Assembly (NCBI RefSeq): GCF_050313795.1
Contig: NZ_JBNPMC010000004.1
Coordinates: 62,001-126,000 of the forward strand
From: CAMBRQ01 sp945870325
GTDB lineage: Bacteria; Bacillota; Clostridia; Lachnospirales; Lachnospiraceae
Direction: 5' to 3'
Length of the DNA: 64,000 nucleotides
Numbering within the stretch: position 1 is the first letter of the stretch; each line of letters opens with the position of its first letter. A program made the translations under genes and the position numbers. Positions 43,875 through 52,616 of this stretch are shown in pieces. Below the pieces are notes generated by a model. It saw only the letters and a list, made by a program, of their open reading frames with translations, was not told the origin of the DNA and ran no database searches.

Positions 43875-45230
43875 ATGGCAAAAGCAAAAAAAAGCATATA
43901 TTTCTGTCAGAACTGTGGGCATGAGGAAAGCAAATGGCTGGGGCAGTGCCCGATGTGTAAAGAGTGGAATACATTTGTAGAGGAAAAAGTAACAACTGTA
44001 AAACCAGGAGCGATTAAAGAGAGAAAAGAAACGCAGATTGTCACATTGACAAGCATATCGACGGATGAAGATGAGAGGATGCAGACGGGAATCCAGGAAC
44101 TGGACCGGGTGCTTGGAGGAGGCATCGTGCCAGGTTCTTTAGTGCTTGTGGGCGGAGATCCGGGTATTGGCAAATCTACTCTTTTGCTTCAGGTATGCCA
44201 GAAACTGGCGGCTATGAACAAGAAGATTCTGTATATCTCTGGGGAAGAGTCTTTGAAACAGATTAAGTTACGTGCCAACCGTATGGGAGAATTTACGGAG
44301 TCTTTGTATCTTCTGTGTGAGACGAATCTGGATATGATACGTAGTGTGATTGAGCAGCAGAAGCCGGATATGGTCGTAATTGATTCTATTCAGACGATGT
44401 ACAATGAAGAGGTAGGCTCAGCGCCGGGGAGTGTGTCTCAGGTCAGAGAGTCTACGAATATACTGATGCAGCTTGCAAAGGGGCTGAATATCTCTACGTT
44501 TATCGTGGGACATGTGACAAAAGAAGGAACTGTTGCGGGACCGAGGGTATTGGAGCATATGGTGGATACAGTTCTGTATTTTGAGGGAGATCGACATGCA
44601 TCTTACCGAATTCTGCGTGGTGTGAAGAATCGTTTTGGTTCTACCAATGAGATTGGTGTATTCGAGATGCAGAAAAGCGGGCTTGTAGAGGTGGAGAATC
44701 CTTCGGAATTCATGTTAAGTGGTAAGCCAGAGAATGCATCGGGATCAGTGGTGGCTTGTGCGATGGAAGGGACACGTCCGATGCTGATGGAGATTCAGGC
44801 GTTAGTGTGCAGGACGAACTTTGGGATGCCGAGAAGAACGGCAGCAGGGTTGGACTACAATCGGGTAAACCTTCTGATGGCGGTATTGGAGAAGCGAGTG
44901 GGGCTTCCATTGTCTAATTATGATGCTTATGTGAATATTGCAGGTGGTATTAAGATGAATGAACCGGCGGCAGACCTGGGGATTGTGATAGCGATTGCAT
45001 CCAGTTATAAGAATAAGCCGGTATCGGAGGATACGATTGTGTTTGGAGAAGTGGGACTTAGTGGAGAAGTCCGGGCAGTAACCATGCCGGAGCAGCGAGT
45101 GGCTGAGGCGAAGAAACTGGGATTCAAGACCTGTGTGGTGCCGGAGGTGTCGGTGAAGAGCATCGGAAAAGTGGAAGGAATAGAAGTGATTGGTGTGAAG
45201 TCGGTGAATCAGGCGATGAATCTACTGTGA
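43875..45230 (+). CDS. radA: DNA repair protein RadA
   Basis: The 451-residue protein has the N-terminal zinc finger (Cys11, 14, 25, 28), a RecA-like ATPase with GGDPGIGKST (about 93-102), the RadA motif KNRFG (about 250) and a C-terminal Lon-like domain (GEVGLSGEVRAV). It helps process branched recombination intermediates. Located after clpC, a common neighbour in Firmicutes. Confidence 0.96.
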   Translation: MAKAKKSIYFCQNCGHEESKWLGQCPMCKEWNTFVEEKVTTVKPGAIKERKETQIVTLTSISTDEDERMQTGIQELDRVLGGGIVPGSLVLVGGDPGIGKSTLLLQVCQKLAAMNKKILYISGEESLKQIKLRANRMGEFTESLYLLCETNLDMIRSVIEQQKPDMVVIDSIQTMYNEEVGSAPGSVSQVRESTNILMQLAKGLNISTFIVGHVTKEGTVAGPRVLEHMVDTVLYFEGDRHASYRILRGVKNRFGSTNEIGVFEMQKSGLVEVENPSEFMLSGKPENASGSVVACAMEGTRPMLMEIQALVCRTNFGMPRRTAAGLDYNRVNLLMAVLEKRVGLPLSNYDAYVNIAGGIKMNEPAADLGIVIAIASSYKNKPVSEDTIVFGEVGLSGEVRAVTMPEQRVAEAKKLGFKTCVVPEVSVKSIGKVEGIEVIGVKSVNQAMNLL

Positions 45231-45257
45231 TAAGTGCTTATACTAATAAAAGTAAAG

Positions 45258-45290
45258 GCGGGTATCAATAAAAAATTGATATCCGCTTTT
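45258..45290. terminator. Terminator after radA, probably bidirectional
   Basis: GCGGGTATCAAT (45258-45269) pairs with ATTGATATCCGC (45275-45286), one G-T pair, followed by TTTT. A-rich sequence on the other side could serve the convergent gene. Confidence 0.75.
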
Positions 45291-45325
45291 GCTATTTCTA
45301 GTTATAATATTTATTTGTGATATTA

Positions 45326-46780
45326 TTACGAACAGTGTTCTATTAATTCGTCCAGAATTTTTAGAGTATCTTCTTTTGAATACACATATTCACTGGCAGG
45401 CAGACTAAGAATAAAATCAAAAAAAGCTTTGCTGATTATGGGCTCAAGAATATGCATATTGGAATGATATGCTTTTTCTTCAAACATCAGTGTAGTGAAA
45501 ATGTGGATTCCTTTATCCGGACTAATGGTAAATGTCAGATATTCCGGAATCTGAAATTTGGAAGGATTCACAATCAATCCGGTAATGCTTCCATCTGCAA
45601 TTCCGTCCTTTAGTGCCTGCATTAGAGAAAGTTTTTCTTTTGTTGTGCATGGTTGTACATATTCTCTTGGCATATCACAAAAAACTCCAGTTTCACAAAA
45701 ATCTCGAAGTCCCGAATAAGTAAATACTGTATAGTAATTGCTGGTCAGATTTCGAATGATGGAAAATCGTCTGTCTGCTGCGTCTACCAGTTCCTGATAG
45801 TAAGGAAGTTCCTTTGGAACTTTAGATGCTATGAATTCTCGAGAATAGAATTTCCCAAAGCATGGCTGCGCCATGATCGTGTAATAGCCATCCAGCGTGG
45901 AATAATCCATGTATTGTTTCAGAATATCAAATGGATCCATACTACAGGTAAGAAGGGATTCGCACTGGTTAATTGTTTCGGAAATGGACTGCCGATAGTA
46001 TTGAATTAATTCAGAACTTTTGTATAAAACAGCCGACTTGAGATCCTGAGAAAGACATAATAAGAAATCTTCTACGAGGATGAAATAAGGCAGAGGGTCG
46101 CTGTAGTAAGACACTGTGGAGTGGTCGTAATAAAAATAAGGATGGTAATGATTGTCCGCGACCAGGCATAAGGGCAGAATCCACTCAAGAAGTTTGAGCC
46201 CATATCTTGCAGAGGTTTCCATATTTTTGCGATAGGGAAATGGAACTATGTGATAGATATCAATGGATTTTTCTGCATGTTGGTATAAAAGGAATAAGTA
46301 TTTTTAAAAAAAATTGTCTTCTAGAGAAAAATTCACATAGATATAGGGATTCTCATGATGCCTTGCTTCTTGATCCAATACGTACTTTATAATATCGGTT
46401 ACTGCAAGTTCACCGTGAAACATCTGTCCGTTGGAAGGTTCCGACAGTGATTTTGACCATAGTGTCTCTTTCTTCTGAGTCAGTGCAGATACTGGAATAT
46501 CTGAGAGTGCCTGAAAGATATCTGCGATAATCTGCCTGGATTCAAAGATGTCCTCTCCCTGAAGAAGCATGGAATGGTATCTGAAAAGTTTTGCTTTTTC
46601 ATCCGGAGAGAGGCAGAAAGAAAGTGCTAGTTTTTCGACAGATTTATATGCCAGAATCCGCTCGTCAGTGAGAGCCTTGTGAATGGATGTGCGCTCTACA
46701 CCGGATATACGGGAAATCTGGGAAATGGATTGATTGTTCCGGTCTATAAGATACTTTAGATAACTGCTGAATTTGGACAT
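45326..46780 (-). pseudogene. XRE-family regulator gene split by one in-frame stop codon
   Basis: Two frames on the minus strand lie in the same phase: ATG 46780 (behind GGAGGCACCTT) to a TAA at 46306-46304, and onward without another stop to 45326. The first part has an XRE helix-turn-helix (about 15-65; QSISQISRISGVERTSIHKAL). Between the TAA and the next ATG (46222) lie 27 sense codons beginning KYLFLLYQHAEK. Joined, they encode about 484 residues, a sensible size for a long XRE regulator. The stop occurs in a T8-A5 run and could come from one TTA-to-TAA change. It may be dead, a read error, or make two pieces. Confidence 0.7.
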
Positions 46781-47116
46781 AAGGTGCCTCCAATATAATG
46801 ATAATAATAACATTATATTATTATATCATGAGTTTAGATATTCTGTGGAAGAATGGAATTTCCAATTTTTACAAATAAATAAAGAATTATGACATTGAAA
46901 AATATCAAATAAATACTTAAGTATAATAAAGTTATACTCATGTGAGCATCCTGCAATACATGCCTATAGTTGGCTGGTCTTGCCTGATAAGGTATAGTAA
47001 TATATCGCTAAAGTGTGACAAAAAATGCACAGAAAATGTCACAAAAACCGTCACAGGTTTCCGTGTTCGGAAAGACCTTTTATACTTTACTTAAGAAAAG
47101 TATATGAGGTGAAAAA
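46781..47116 (+). promoter_or_regulatory. Upstream region of the LytTR gene with GTGACA/GTCACA repeats
   Basis: GTGACA (47015-47020) and TGTCAC (47037-47042) are inverted; GTCACA occurs as direct copies at 47038 and 47050, 12 bases apart. They stand just before a poor -35 and a good -10 (TATACT, 47081-47086), as expected for an activator-dependent promoter. A palindrome TACTTAAGTA lies near 46912. The rest of this AT-rich stretch has no gene. Confidence 0.45.
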
Positions 47117-47818
47117 ATGCTCAGTATTGCAATATGTGACCAGAAATATGAAAATTGTTGTGAGACAGCAGATAGATTGACAAAGATCTTGTTTGATGAG
47201 ACAGAGATGCAGTTTATTTTCTATGAGACCGGAATGCAGATCATGGATGATATTTTGAATCAGAGATTTCGGGCAGATCTGCTTTTTATTGATGTGATTC
47301 TTCCGGGAGTGGACGGAATGCGAGTAGTAGAATTCCTGCGAAAACAGAATCTCAAGACAGATGTGATCTTTCTGACAGAGGCGGCAGAATGGGCGGCAGA
47401 AGGGTATCAGTATCATGCTTTTGATTATCTGATCAAACCGGTAGCTCCTAAAAAATTTGAGAAGACGATGCAGAGATATGTGGAGGAAAAACTATATTCA
47501 ATCAAAGGTTTCCTCAACGTCAATATTCGTGGATGCAGCCAGAAGATACAACTTCAAAGAGTCCTTTTCTTTGAGAGTAATGAACGGAAAATCAGTGCTG
47601 TGATGATGGATGAGGAGATTACGTTTTATCTGAAGATGAATCAGCTTCAGGAGAGTTTAGTGAATACTTCTTTTATCCGCTGTCATCAGAGTTATATCGT
47701 AAACCCAGATTACATTTCTTCGGTGACAGCGACAGGGATTGTCCTGATGAATAAGAAAAAGATACCGGTCAGCAAAAGATATTCCAAAGAGGTACGGGAT
47801 TATGTGCTGCATCTGTAG
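47117..47818 (+). CDS. LytTR-family response regulator
   Basis: The 233-residue protein has a receiver domain (about 1-120; LLFIDVILPG with phospho-accepting Asp59, FLTEAAEW, FDYLIKPV) and a C-terminal LytTR DNA-binding domain (about 140-230; FESNERKISAV and FIRCHQSYIVNPDYI). No histidine kinase is adjacent, so it is an orphan. It stands at the head of the phosphosignalling island and may switch it on. AGGTGAAAAA precedes the ATG. Confidence 0.92.
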   Translation: MLSIAICDQKYENCCETADRLTKILFDETEMQFIFYETGMQIMDDILNQRFRADLLFIDVILPGVDGMRVVEFLRKQNLKTDVIFLTEAAEWAAEGYQYHAFDYLIKPVAPKKFEKTMQRYVEEKLYSIKGFLNVNIRGCSQKIQLQRVLFFESNERKISAVMMDEEITFYLKMNQLQESLVNTSFIRCHQSYIVNPDYISSVTATGIVLMNKKKIPVSKRYSKEVRDYVLHL

Positions 47819-47892
47819 ATTTGGCAGGAGTAGCCGATAATATGTGTGATTAGGGGATTGTGAGTAATAGATGGAATGTGCGAGGGAATGAG

Positions 47893-50800
47893 ATGGGCAA
47901 TCGATTTATAAAAATAGTATTTAGTGTTTTGGCGGTTGGATGTGCCGGATATATGTTAGTATCCGGTTTATTTACTTCGCAATCTCAGGAAGAGGCTATG
48001 CAGGCATATCGATATGAACGGAACGGCGAGGTGACCTATGTTTCAAGAACAGATGCTGATCATATTCGGGAGAATGGTTTCTTTTCCTATGCAGATAATG
48101 AGTTGATTGTACAGCTTGCAGATTCTATTGATGAGGAGAAGGCCCGCCAGATTGCAAGAGAGAATGAAGCAGAACTTACAGGTTTTATCAGTGTCACAGA
48201 CACTTGTCAATGGACACTTCAGAAATCATATGAACTGGAAGAATTAAAAACATATGCAGATGAGATTGCAACGCTCCCGGAAGTAGAATATGCTTCTGTA
48301 AATTATTTCACAGAATATCAGGAGCAGAGTCAGGATATGCCAAGCAAAGAATCTGGTAAATGGGAGAAAGATAAATATAACTGGGGATATATGGATATTC
48401 ATGCGAATCAGGTCTGGAAATATATTGATGAGATGAAAAGTCCAATCAATATTGGCATCATGGATATGGGATTTCAGGTACATGAAGATCTGGATTATAC
48501 AATTTTGAGACAGGGAAGTCTTAAAAAAGAAGAAACACTTTTGGATAAAGCGAAAAAATTAATATTGACAGACAGACTTATGGATTTGTCGTCATCACAG
48601 CCTTCGCATAAGGACGCGCAGCACGGGACACATGTTACAGGGATTGCGGCGGCAGTCTGTAATAATAAGAAAGGAATTGCAGGGGTATATCCGAATCCAA
48701 CCGGTCAGGGTGAGATTTATGCGTATGCCATAGTGTATGAAGATGGGGCTGCTATCTCTACGATTCAGCAGATGAATGATGTTGCCCGGATGCTGTTGAA
48801 TGATACAAAAGTGATTAATATGAGTGTTGGATTAAAGGATGCAGCATGCTATAGCGCATACAAAGAACATGATTCTACCGAACGAAGGAGCCATGTAGAA
48901 GAGTTTCTTAATGATCGTGGAGAAGTGTGGGAGGACTATCTTGGAAGATTTATTGATAAAGGCTATGAATTCTTGATCTTTAATACTGCTGGAAATGCAT
49001 CCAATCATTCGCAAGGATCCGGAACAGGCAAACTTTATAAGGCAATAGAGGCACCGGAAGGGTCGGCTCAATATGAACTTGTCTGGAAAGGTGGCGAAAG
49101 TGCGGTGATTGGCGCAGAGTATAGTTATCCTCTAACCTATCTGGATGACAGAAAGGTAAAAGAACGAATTATCTGTGTCGGAGCGTATGGTAAAGACCGG
49201 CTTCTTACAAGATTTTCTAATATGAGCCAGCGTGTAGATATCCTGGCACCGGGATTTGATATATATAGTACTTGTAATGATTCCTTAAAGAGTAAGGACG
49301 GAACTTCTATGGCAGCGCCTTATGTTACGGGCACGGCCGCCTGTATATGGTCTTTAGATGAGAGATTGACTGCTTCGGAAGTGAGGCAGCTACTTTTACA
49401 GGAAATGTATGATGATGTCAATCCTGAAACAATTCTGGATGTTGATACCAATGTTACAAAACCAATCCTGAATCTGGAAGCTTCAATAAATCAGGCCAGC
49501 AGATATGTGGAAGAGCATCAGGAGGAATTGCAAGAACGTACCGTAAATCATGGGATTCCTATGATAATTATTGCGAAGATTGCAGGCGATGGTGTCGAGC
49601 TGAAATTAACGGGAACCAGGGAACAGCGAGCAGAAGAACTGAAAAAATATGCAAAAAAAGTTATGATTGAGGATGCAGTCATTACCATCAGGAACGAAGA
49701 TGGAGAAGTGTTGTATGACCACAAAGAGTTATTACAAAAAGCCAGCAAGGCGAGTGAAAGTGAGAGAGATGATAAGTTGATTAATTTCTTCCTTCCGGAG
49801 GGGAATTATACGGTAACTGTGGAAGCGGAAGGATATGAGCCGCTGACAGTGAAGAATATGAATCCCAGACAGGGATATCCGACAAATAGTCTTGCGATTG
49901 CATATGATTTCGTTGGAATGACTACGTGGGAATTTGAATTAGAGCCAATTGTGGATTCAAAGTTACTTATTGACCCAAAGTGGTGGGGAAAAAAAGACTA
50001 TACGAATCAGTTTATGAAATATCTGGAAGAGAAGTTGATCCCAGAATATGGTGTCATGCCGACTCAGGAGATTGTAAAGATGCCGGGGTATATGGATATG
50101 GTATGGCTGGAACCAGAGGAACTGCAAGGAATATTGGCGGTAAAGATAGATGATTATGACGGAGATAAGCGCAATGAAATGTTACTTGTCAGATCTGCCT
50201 GTGAGCAAATGGATCGGGACGAACTGATGGAAACGGATGATCGGGGCGGTGGCACGGGAATCTTTCTTGAAATGTATGAATATAGCAATAAAGTGAAACT
50301 AACTGATAGCATTGAACTTATTCCTTGTGGTAAATATCGTGTAATGTCTGACAGAGTTCATACCGGAGTGTTTACTTATTCAAATGATGGAACGGAATAT
50401 ATCGGAATTGATAATTATCTTTATATGGAGGGTGGGACTACAACTGTGTCCCTGTATCGATATAAGGATGGAACATTTCAGTATGTAAAGGGAACTTGCA
50501 GACAGTGGCTTGTAAGTGGTTACGAGTCTGTCAGTGAAACAGATCATGAGCCGGAAGCCGATGAGATTACCATGGGAACGGCAGCCTGGACGGGAGATGG
50601 AAGCGCATGGAAACAGGCGGGAGATTATTATGCGTCGGGAAGAACGGAAGAGCGTGAAGAAGTCAGGGAAAACATCCAGAAACTGGATGCCATCTACGCT
50701 GACCTGCTGAAAGAATATGGGCTTTTGAGTAATGATGTAAGACTTTACTGGTACAATCAGGACTGGGACAATCAGGACTGGGATGCAAGAACTGCGGATA

Positions 50801-50928
50801 TCTATACTGCGGAAGAAGGAGAACTGTCGGTGGTGGCTTCCATGGCAACTTGTTACATTTATCGGGATATGAGAGAATATCACCTGTTCCGGGAAGACCC
50901 GGCGGGCAGTCTGGATGCTTATCGATAA
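47893..50928 (+). CDS. Membrane-anchored S8 (subtilase) protease with large C-terminal region
   Basis: ATG 47893 is favoured (GAGGG six bases upstream); a GTG at 47860 is in frame. The 1,011-residue protein has an N-terminal membrane anchor (about 5-27), a propeptide-like part, and the catalytic triad Asp191 (IGIMDMGF), His244 (HGTHVTG), Ser472 (DGTSMAAP) with oxyanion Asn368. A PEGA-like segment (GNYTVTVEAEGYEPLTV) and a ~350-residue region of unknown type follow. Near the end a 15-base tandem duplication (50753-50782) yields NQDWDNQDWD. It acts outside the cell; substrate unknown. First in line before the FHA/PP2C/kinase genes, so it may process their ectodomains. Confidence 0.9.
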   Translation: MGNRFIKIVFSVLAVGCAGYMLVSGLFTSQSQEEAMQAYRYERNGEVTYVSRTDADHIRENGFFSYADNELIVQLADSIDEEKARQIARENEAELTGFISVTDTCQWTLQKSYELEELKTYADEIATLPEVEYASVNYFTEYQEQSQDMPSKESGKWEKDKYNWGYMDIHANQVWKYIDEMKSPINIGIMDMGFQVHEDLDYTILRQGSLKKEETLLDKAKKLILTDRLMDLSSSQPSHKDAQHGTHVTGIAAAVCNNKKGIAGVYPNPTGQGEIYAYAIVYEDGAAISTIQQMNDVARMLLNDTKVINMSVGLKDAACYSAYKEHDSTERRSHVEEFLNDRGEVWEDYLGRFIDKGYEFLIFNTAGNASNHSQGSGTGKLYKAIEAPEGSAQYELVWKGGESAVIGAEYSYPLTYLDDRKVKERIICVGAYGKDRLLTRFSNMSQRVDILAPGFDIYSTCNDSLKSKDGTSMAAPYVTGTAACIWSLDERLTASEVRQLLLQEMYDDVNPETILDVDTNVTKPILNLEASINQASRYVEEHQEELQERTVNHGIPMIIIAKIAGDGVELKLTGTREQRAEELKKYAKKVMIEDAVITIRNEDGEVLYDHKELLQKASKASESERDDKLINFFLPEGNYTVTVEAEGYEPLTVKNMNPRQGYPTNSLAIAYDFVGMTTWEFELEPIVDSKLLIDPKWWGKKDYTNQFMKYLEEKLIPEYGVMPTQEIVKMPGYMDMVWLEPEELQGILAVKIDDYDGDKRNEMLLVRSACEQMDRDELMETDDRGGGTGIFLEMYEYSNKVKLTDSIELIPCGKYRVMSDRVHTGVFTYSNDGTEYIGIDNYLYMEGGTTTVSLYRYKDGTFQYVKGTCRQWLVSGYESVSETDHEPEADEITMGTAAWTGDGSAWKQAGDYYASGRTEEREEVRENIQKLDAIYADLLKEYGLLSNDVRLYWYNQDWDNQDWDARTADIYTAEEGELSVVASMATCYIYRDMREYHLFREDPAGSLDAYR

Positions 50929-50979
50929 TAGATAGAAGGAATGACGCCAAATGGCGTACAAAAATTACAGGAGGAATCT

Positions 50980-51789
50980 ATGAATCAGAAAAATGTATGG
51001 AGATATGGCCTGTCAATCGCAGGCATTGTTGGACTTGCCAGTTTGTGGTTACCAATTTGTCAGGCGCAAGGTGCATCTTATAATATGCCGATGCTTCTTC
51101 AACTGAGGAAAAGTGTAGGAATGATATATTGTATTCTGCTGGTGGCTGTCATTCTTATGTCACTGTTCGGAACATTAATCATTACCTTATGGGAAAATGA
51201 GGCGGCATGTCTTACGTCGGGAGTATGTCGGATTGCCAGTGCAGTGTTACTGCTTATTATAAAAATGGCACTTCTGGGAAAATATACCGGAATCCCAGAT
51301 AGCGGACTGCTGAAAGGCGCAGGAATTGGATTTTGGATTTTTCTTCTGATTCATCTGCTAAGCGGAGCAGTGGGAATCCTTTTATCCCGGGAAGGCGGAG
51401 CAGACGCGGTAAAGAAAGAAAAGAGAAAGCCAGAAAACCAGCCGGTTCCGGACACGGTGGAAGAACCGGAAGGAAGGAGCGGCATCATTGCCATACTGGA
51501 AGGAATCTACAAAGGTGAGACACTTCCAATGGAAGACATGCAGGCACTCGTGGTCGGAAGAGATGCTTCCCAGTGCAATCTGGTGATAGAAGGTGAGAAA
51601 GTCAGTCGGAAACACTGCAGTATTACCTATTGCGCAAGAACGGGTGGATATCTTTTATGTGACTATTCCTCCAACGGAACTTATTACAGAAACGGACAGA
51701 GGCTGCCAAAGCATATGAATATTGAACTTACAAAAGGAACAGAAGTCTATCTGGGAGATAAGAGAAACATTCTTCGGATGGGCGGATAG
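50980..51789 (+). CDS. Four-helix membrane protein with C-terminal FHA domain
   Basis: ATG 50980 follows GGAGGAATCT. The 269-residue protein has four membrane helices (about 6-26, 46-70, 78-100, 113-136), a charged linker and an FHA domain (about 185-265) with VVGRD, VSRKHCSI and SSNGTYYRNG, the residues that read phosphothreonine. The FHA lies in the cytoplasm, where it could dock phosphorylated partners made by the nearby kinases. Gap to the protease is 51 bases. Confidence 0.88.
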   Translation: MNQKNVWRYGLSIAGIVGLASLWLPICQAQGASYNMPMLLQLRKSVGMIYCILLVAVILMSLFGTLIITLWENEAACLTSGVCRIASAVLLLIIKMALLGKYTGIPDSGLLKGAGIGFWIFLLIHLLSGAVGILLSREGGADAVKKEKRKPENQPVPDTVEEPEGRSGIIAILEGIYKGETLPMEDMQALVVGRDASQCNLVIEGEKVSRKHCSITYCARTGGYLLCDYSSNGTYYRNGQRLPKHMNIELTKGTEVYLGDKRNILRMGG

Positions 51790-51851
51790 AGAGGCAAACT
51801 ATGATGGATCCGGAAAGACTGTAGAAAATGTATGAGACAGGAGGGAGAAAC

Positions 51852-52589
51852 TTGACTTATAGTACATTGAGTGAAATTGGAAATCGGATTGAGAATGAAG
51901 ACAGTGTCGGAACTTATATTGGGAAGAAATGTCAAGTATTCTTTCTGGCAGACGGTTTAGGTGGACATGGAAGTGGAAAAGAGGCTTCTGAAAGTGTGAT
52001 ACGTCATGGAATAGAACTTATGGAATTAGAAGAAGACTCAGAAAAAGACATGAATGTGCAGGAAAAGTTCTCACAGATCTTCGCGGAAGGACATGAACTC
52101 TTAAAAGTAAAGCAGAAGGACCAGGGAAGCAGGCAGTCTATGAGAACCACTCTTTCAATATTCCTGGCGAGGGGAGAAGAAGGTTGGCTTGCACATATCG
52201 GAGATTCCAGAATTTATGTATTCGAACGTGGCGAATTAAAGTTCCGCACGCTGGATCACAGTGTTCCGCAGATTCTGGCACTTGCGGGAGAGATTGCGGA
52301 AAGCGAGATCCGCCATCATCCGGACCGCAATCGACTGCTTCGGTGTATGGGGGAATCGGCAGATACACTAAAGTATGAGATTCATGAGCCTATTCTGATT
52401 CGAAAAGGAACCGCAATCTTGATGTGCAGTGATGGATTCTGGGAAGCGGTGGCGGAAGAACAGATGATTGGAGCGCTATGGCGTTCCAGGAATGTAAAGG
52501 ACTGGCTGCATCGCATGCAAAAGAGAGTGGAGAAATCGGGAAAAAAGGGAGAGCAGGATAACTATTCAGCGATAGGAATATGGTTTTAG
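51852..52589 (+). CDS. PP2C-family Ser/Thr phosphatase
   Basis: A TTG at 51852 with AGGAGGG seven bases upstream is the likely start; ATG 51828 has no good ribosome site. The 245-residue protein shows the PP2C metal motifs: NRIENEDS, FLADGLGGHG, HIGDSRIYVF, MCSDGFW and GEQDNYS. It removes phosphate from Ser/Thr with Mn/Mg. Acts opposite the kinases that follow 27 bases later. Confidence 0.92.
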   Translation: MTYSTLSEIGNRIENEDSVGTYIGKKCQVFFLADGLGGHGSGKEASESVIRHGIELMELEEDSEKDMNVQEKFSQIFAEGHELLKVKQKDQGSRQSMRTTLSIFLARGEEGWLAHIGDSRIYVFERGELKFRTLDHSVPQILALAGEIAESEIRHHPDRNRLLRCMGESADTLKYEIHEPILIRKGTAILMCSDGFWEAVAEEQMIGALWRSRNVKDWLHRMQKRVEKSGKKGEQDNYSAIGIWF

Positions 52590-52616
52590 AAGAGGGTAGA
52601 GAAAGAGAGCAGAAAT

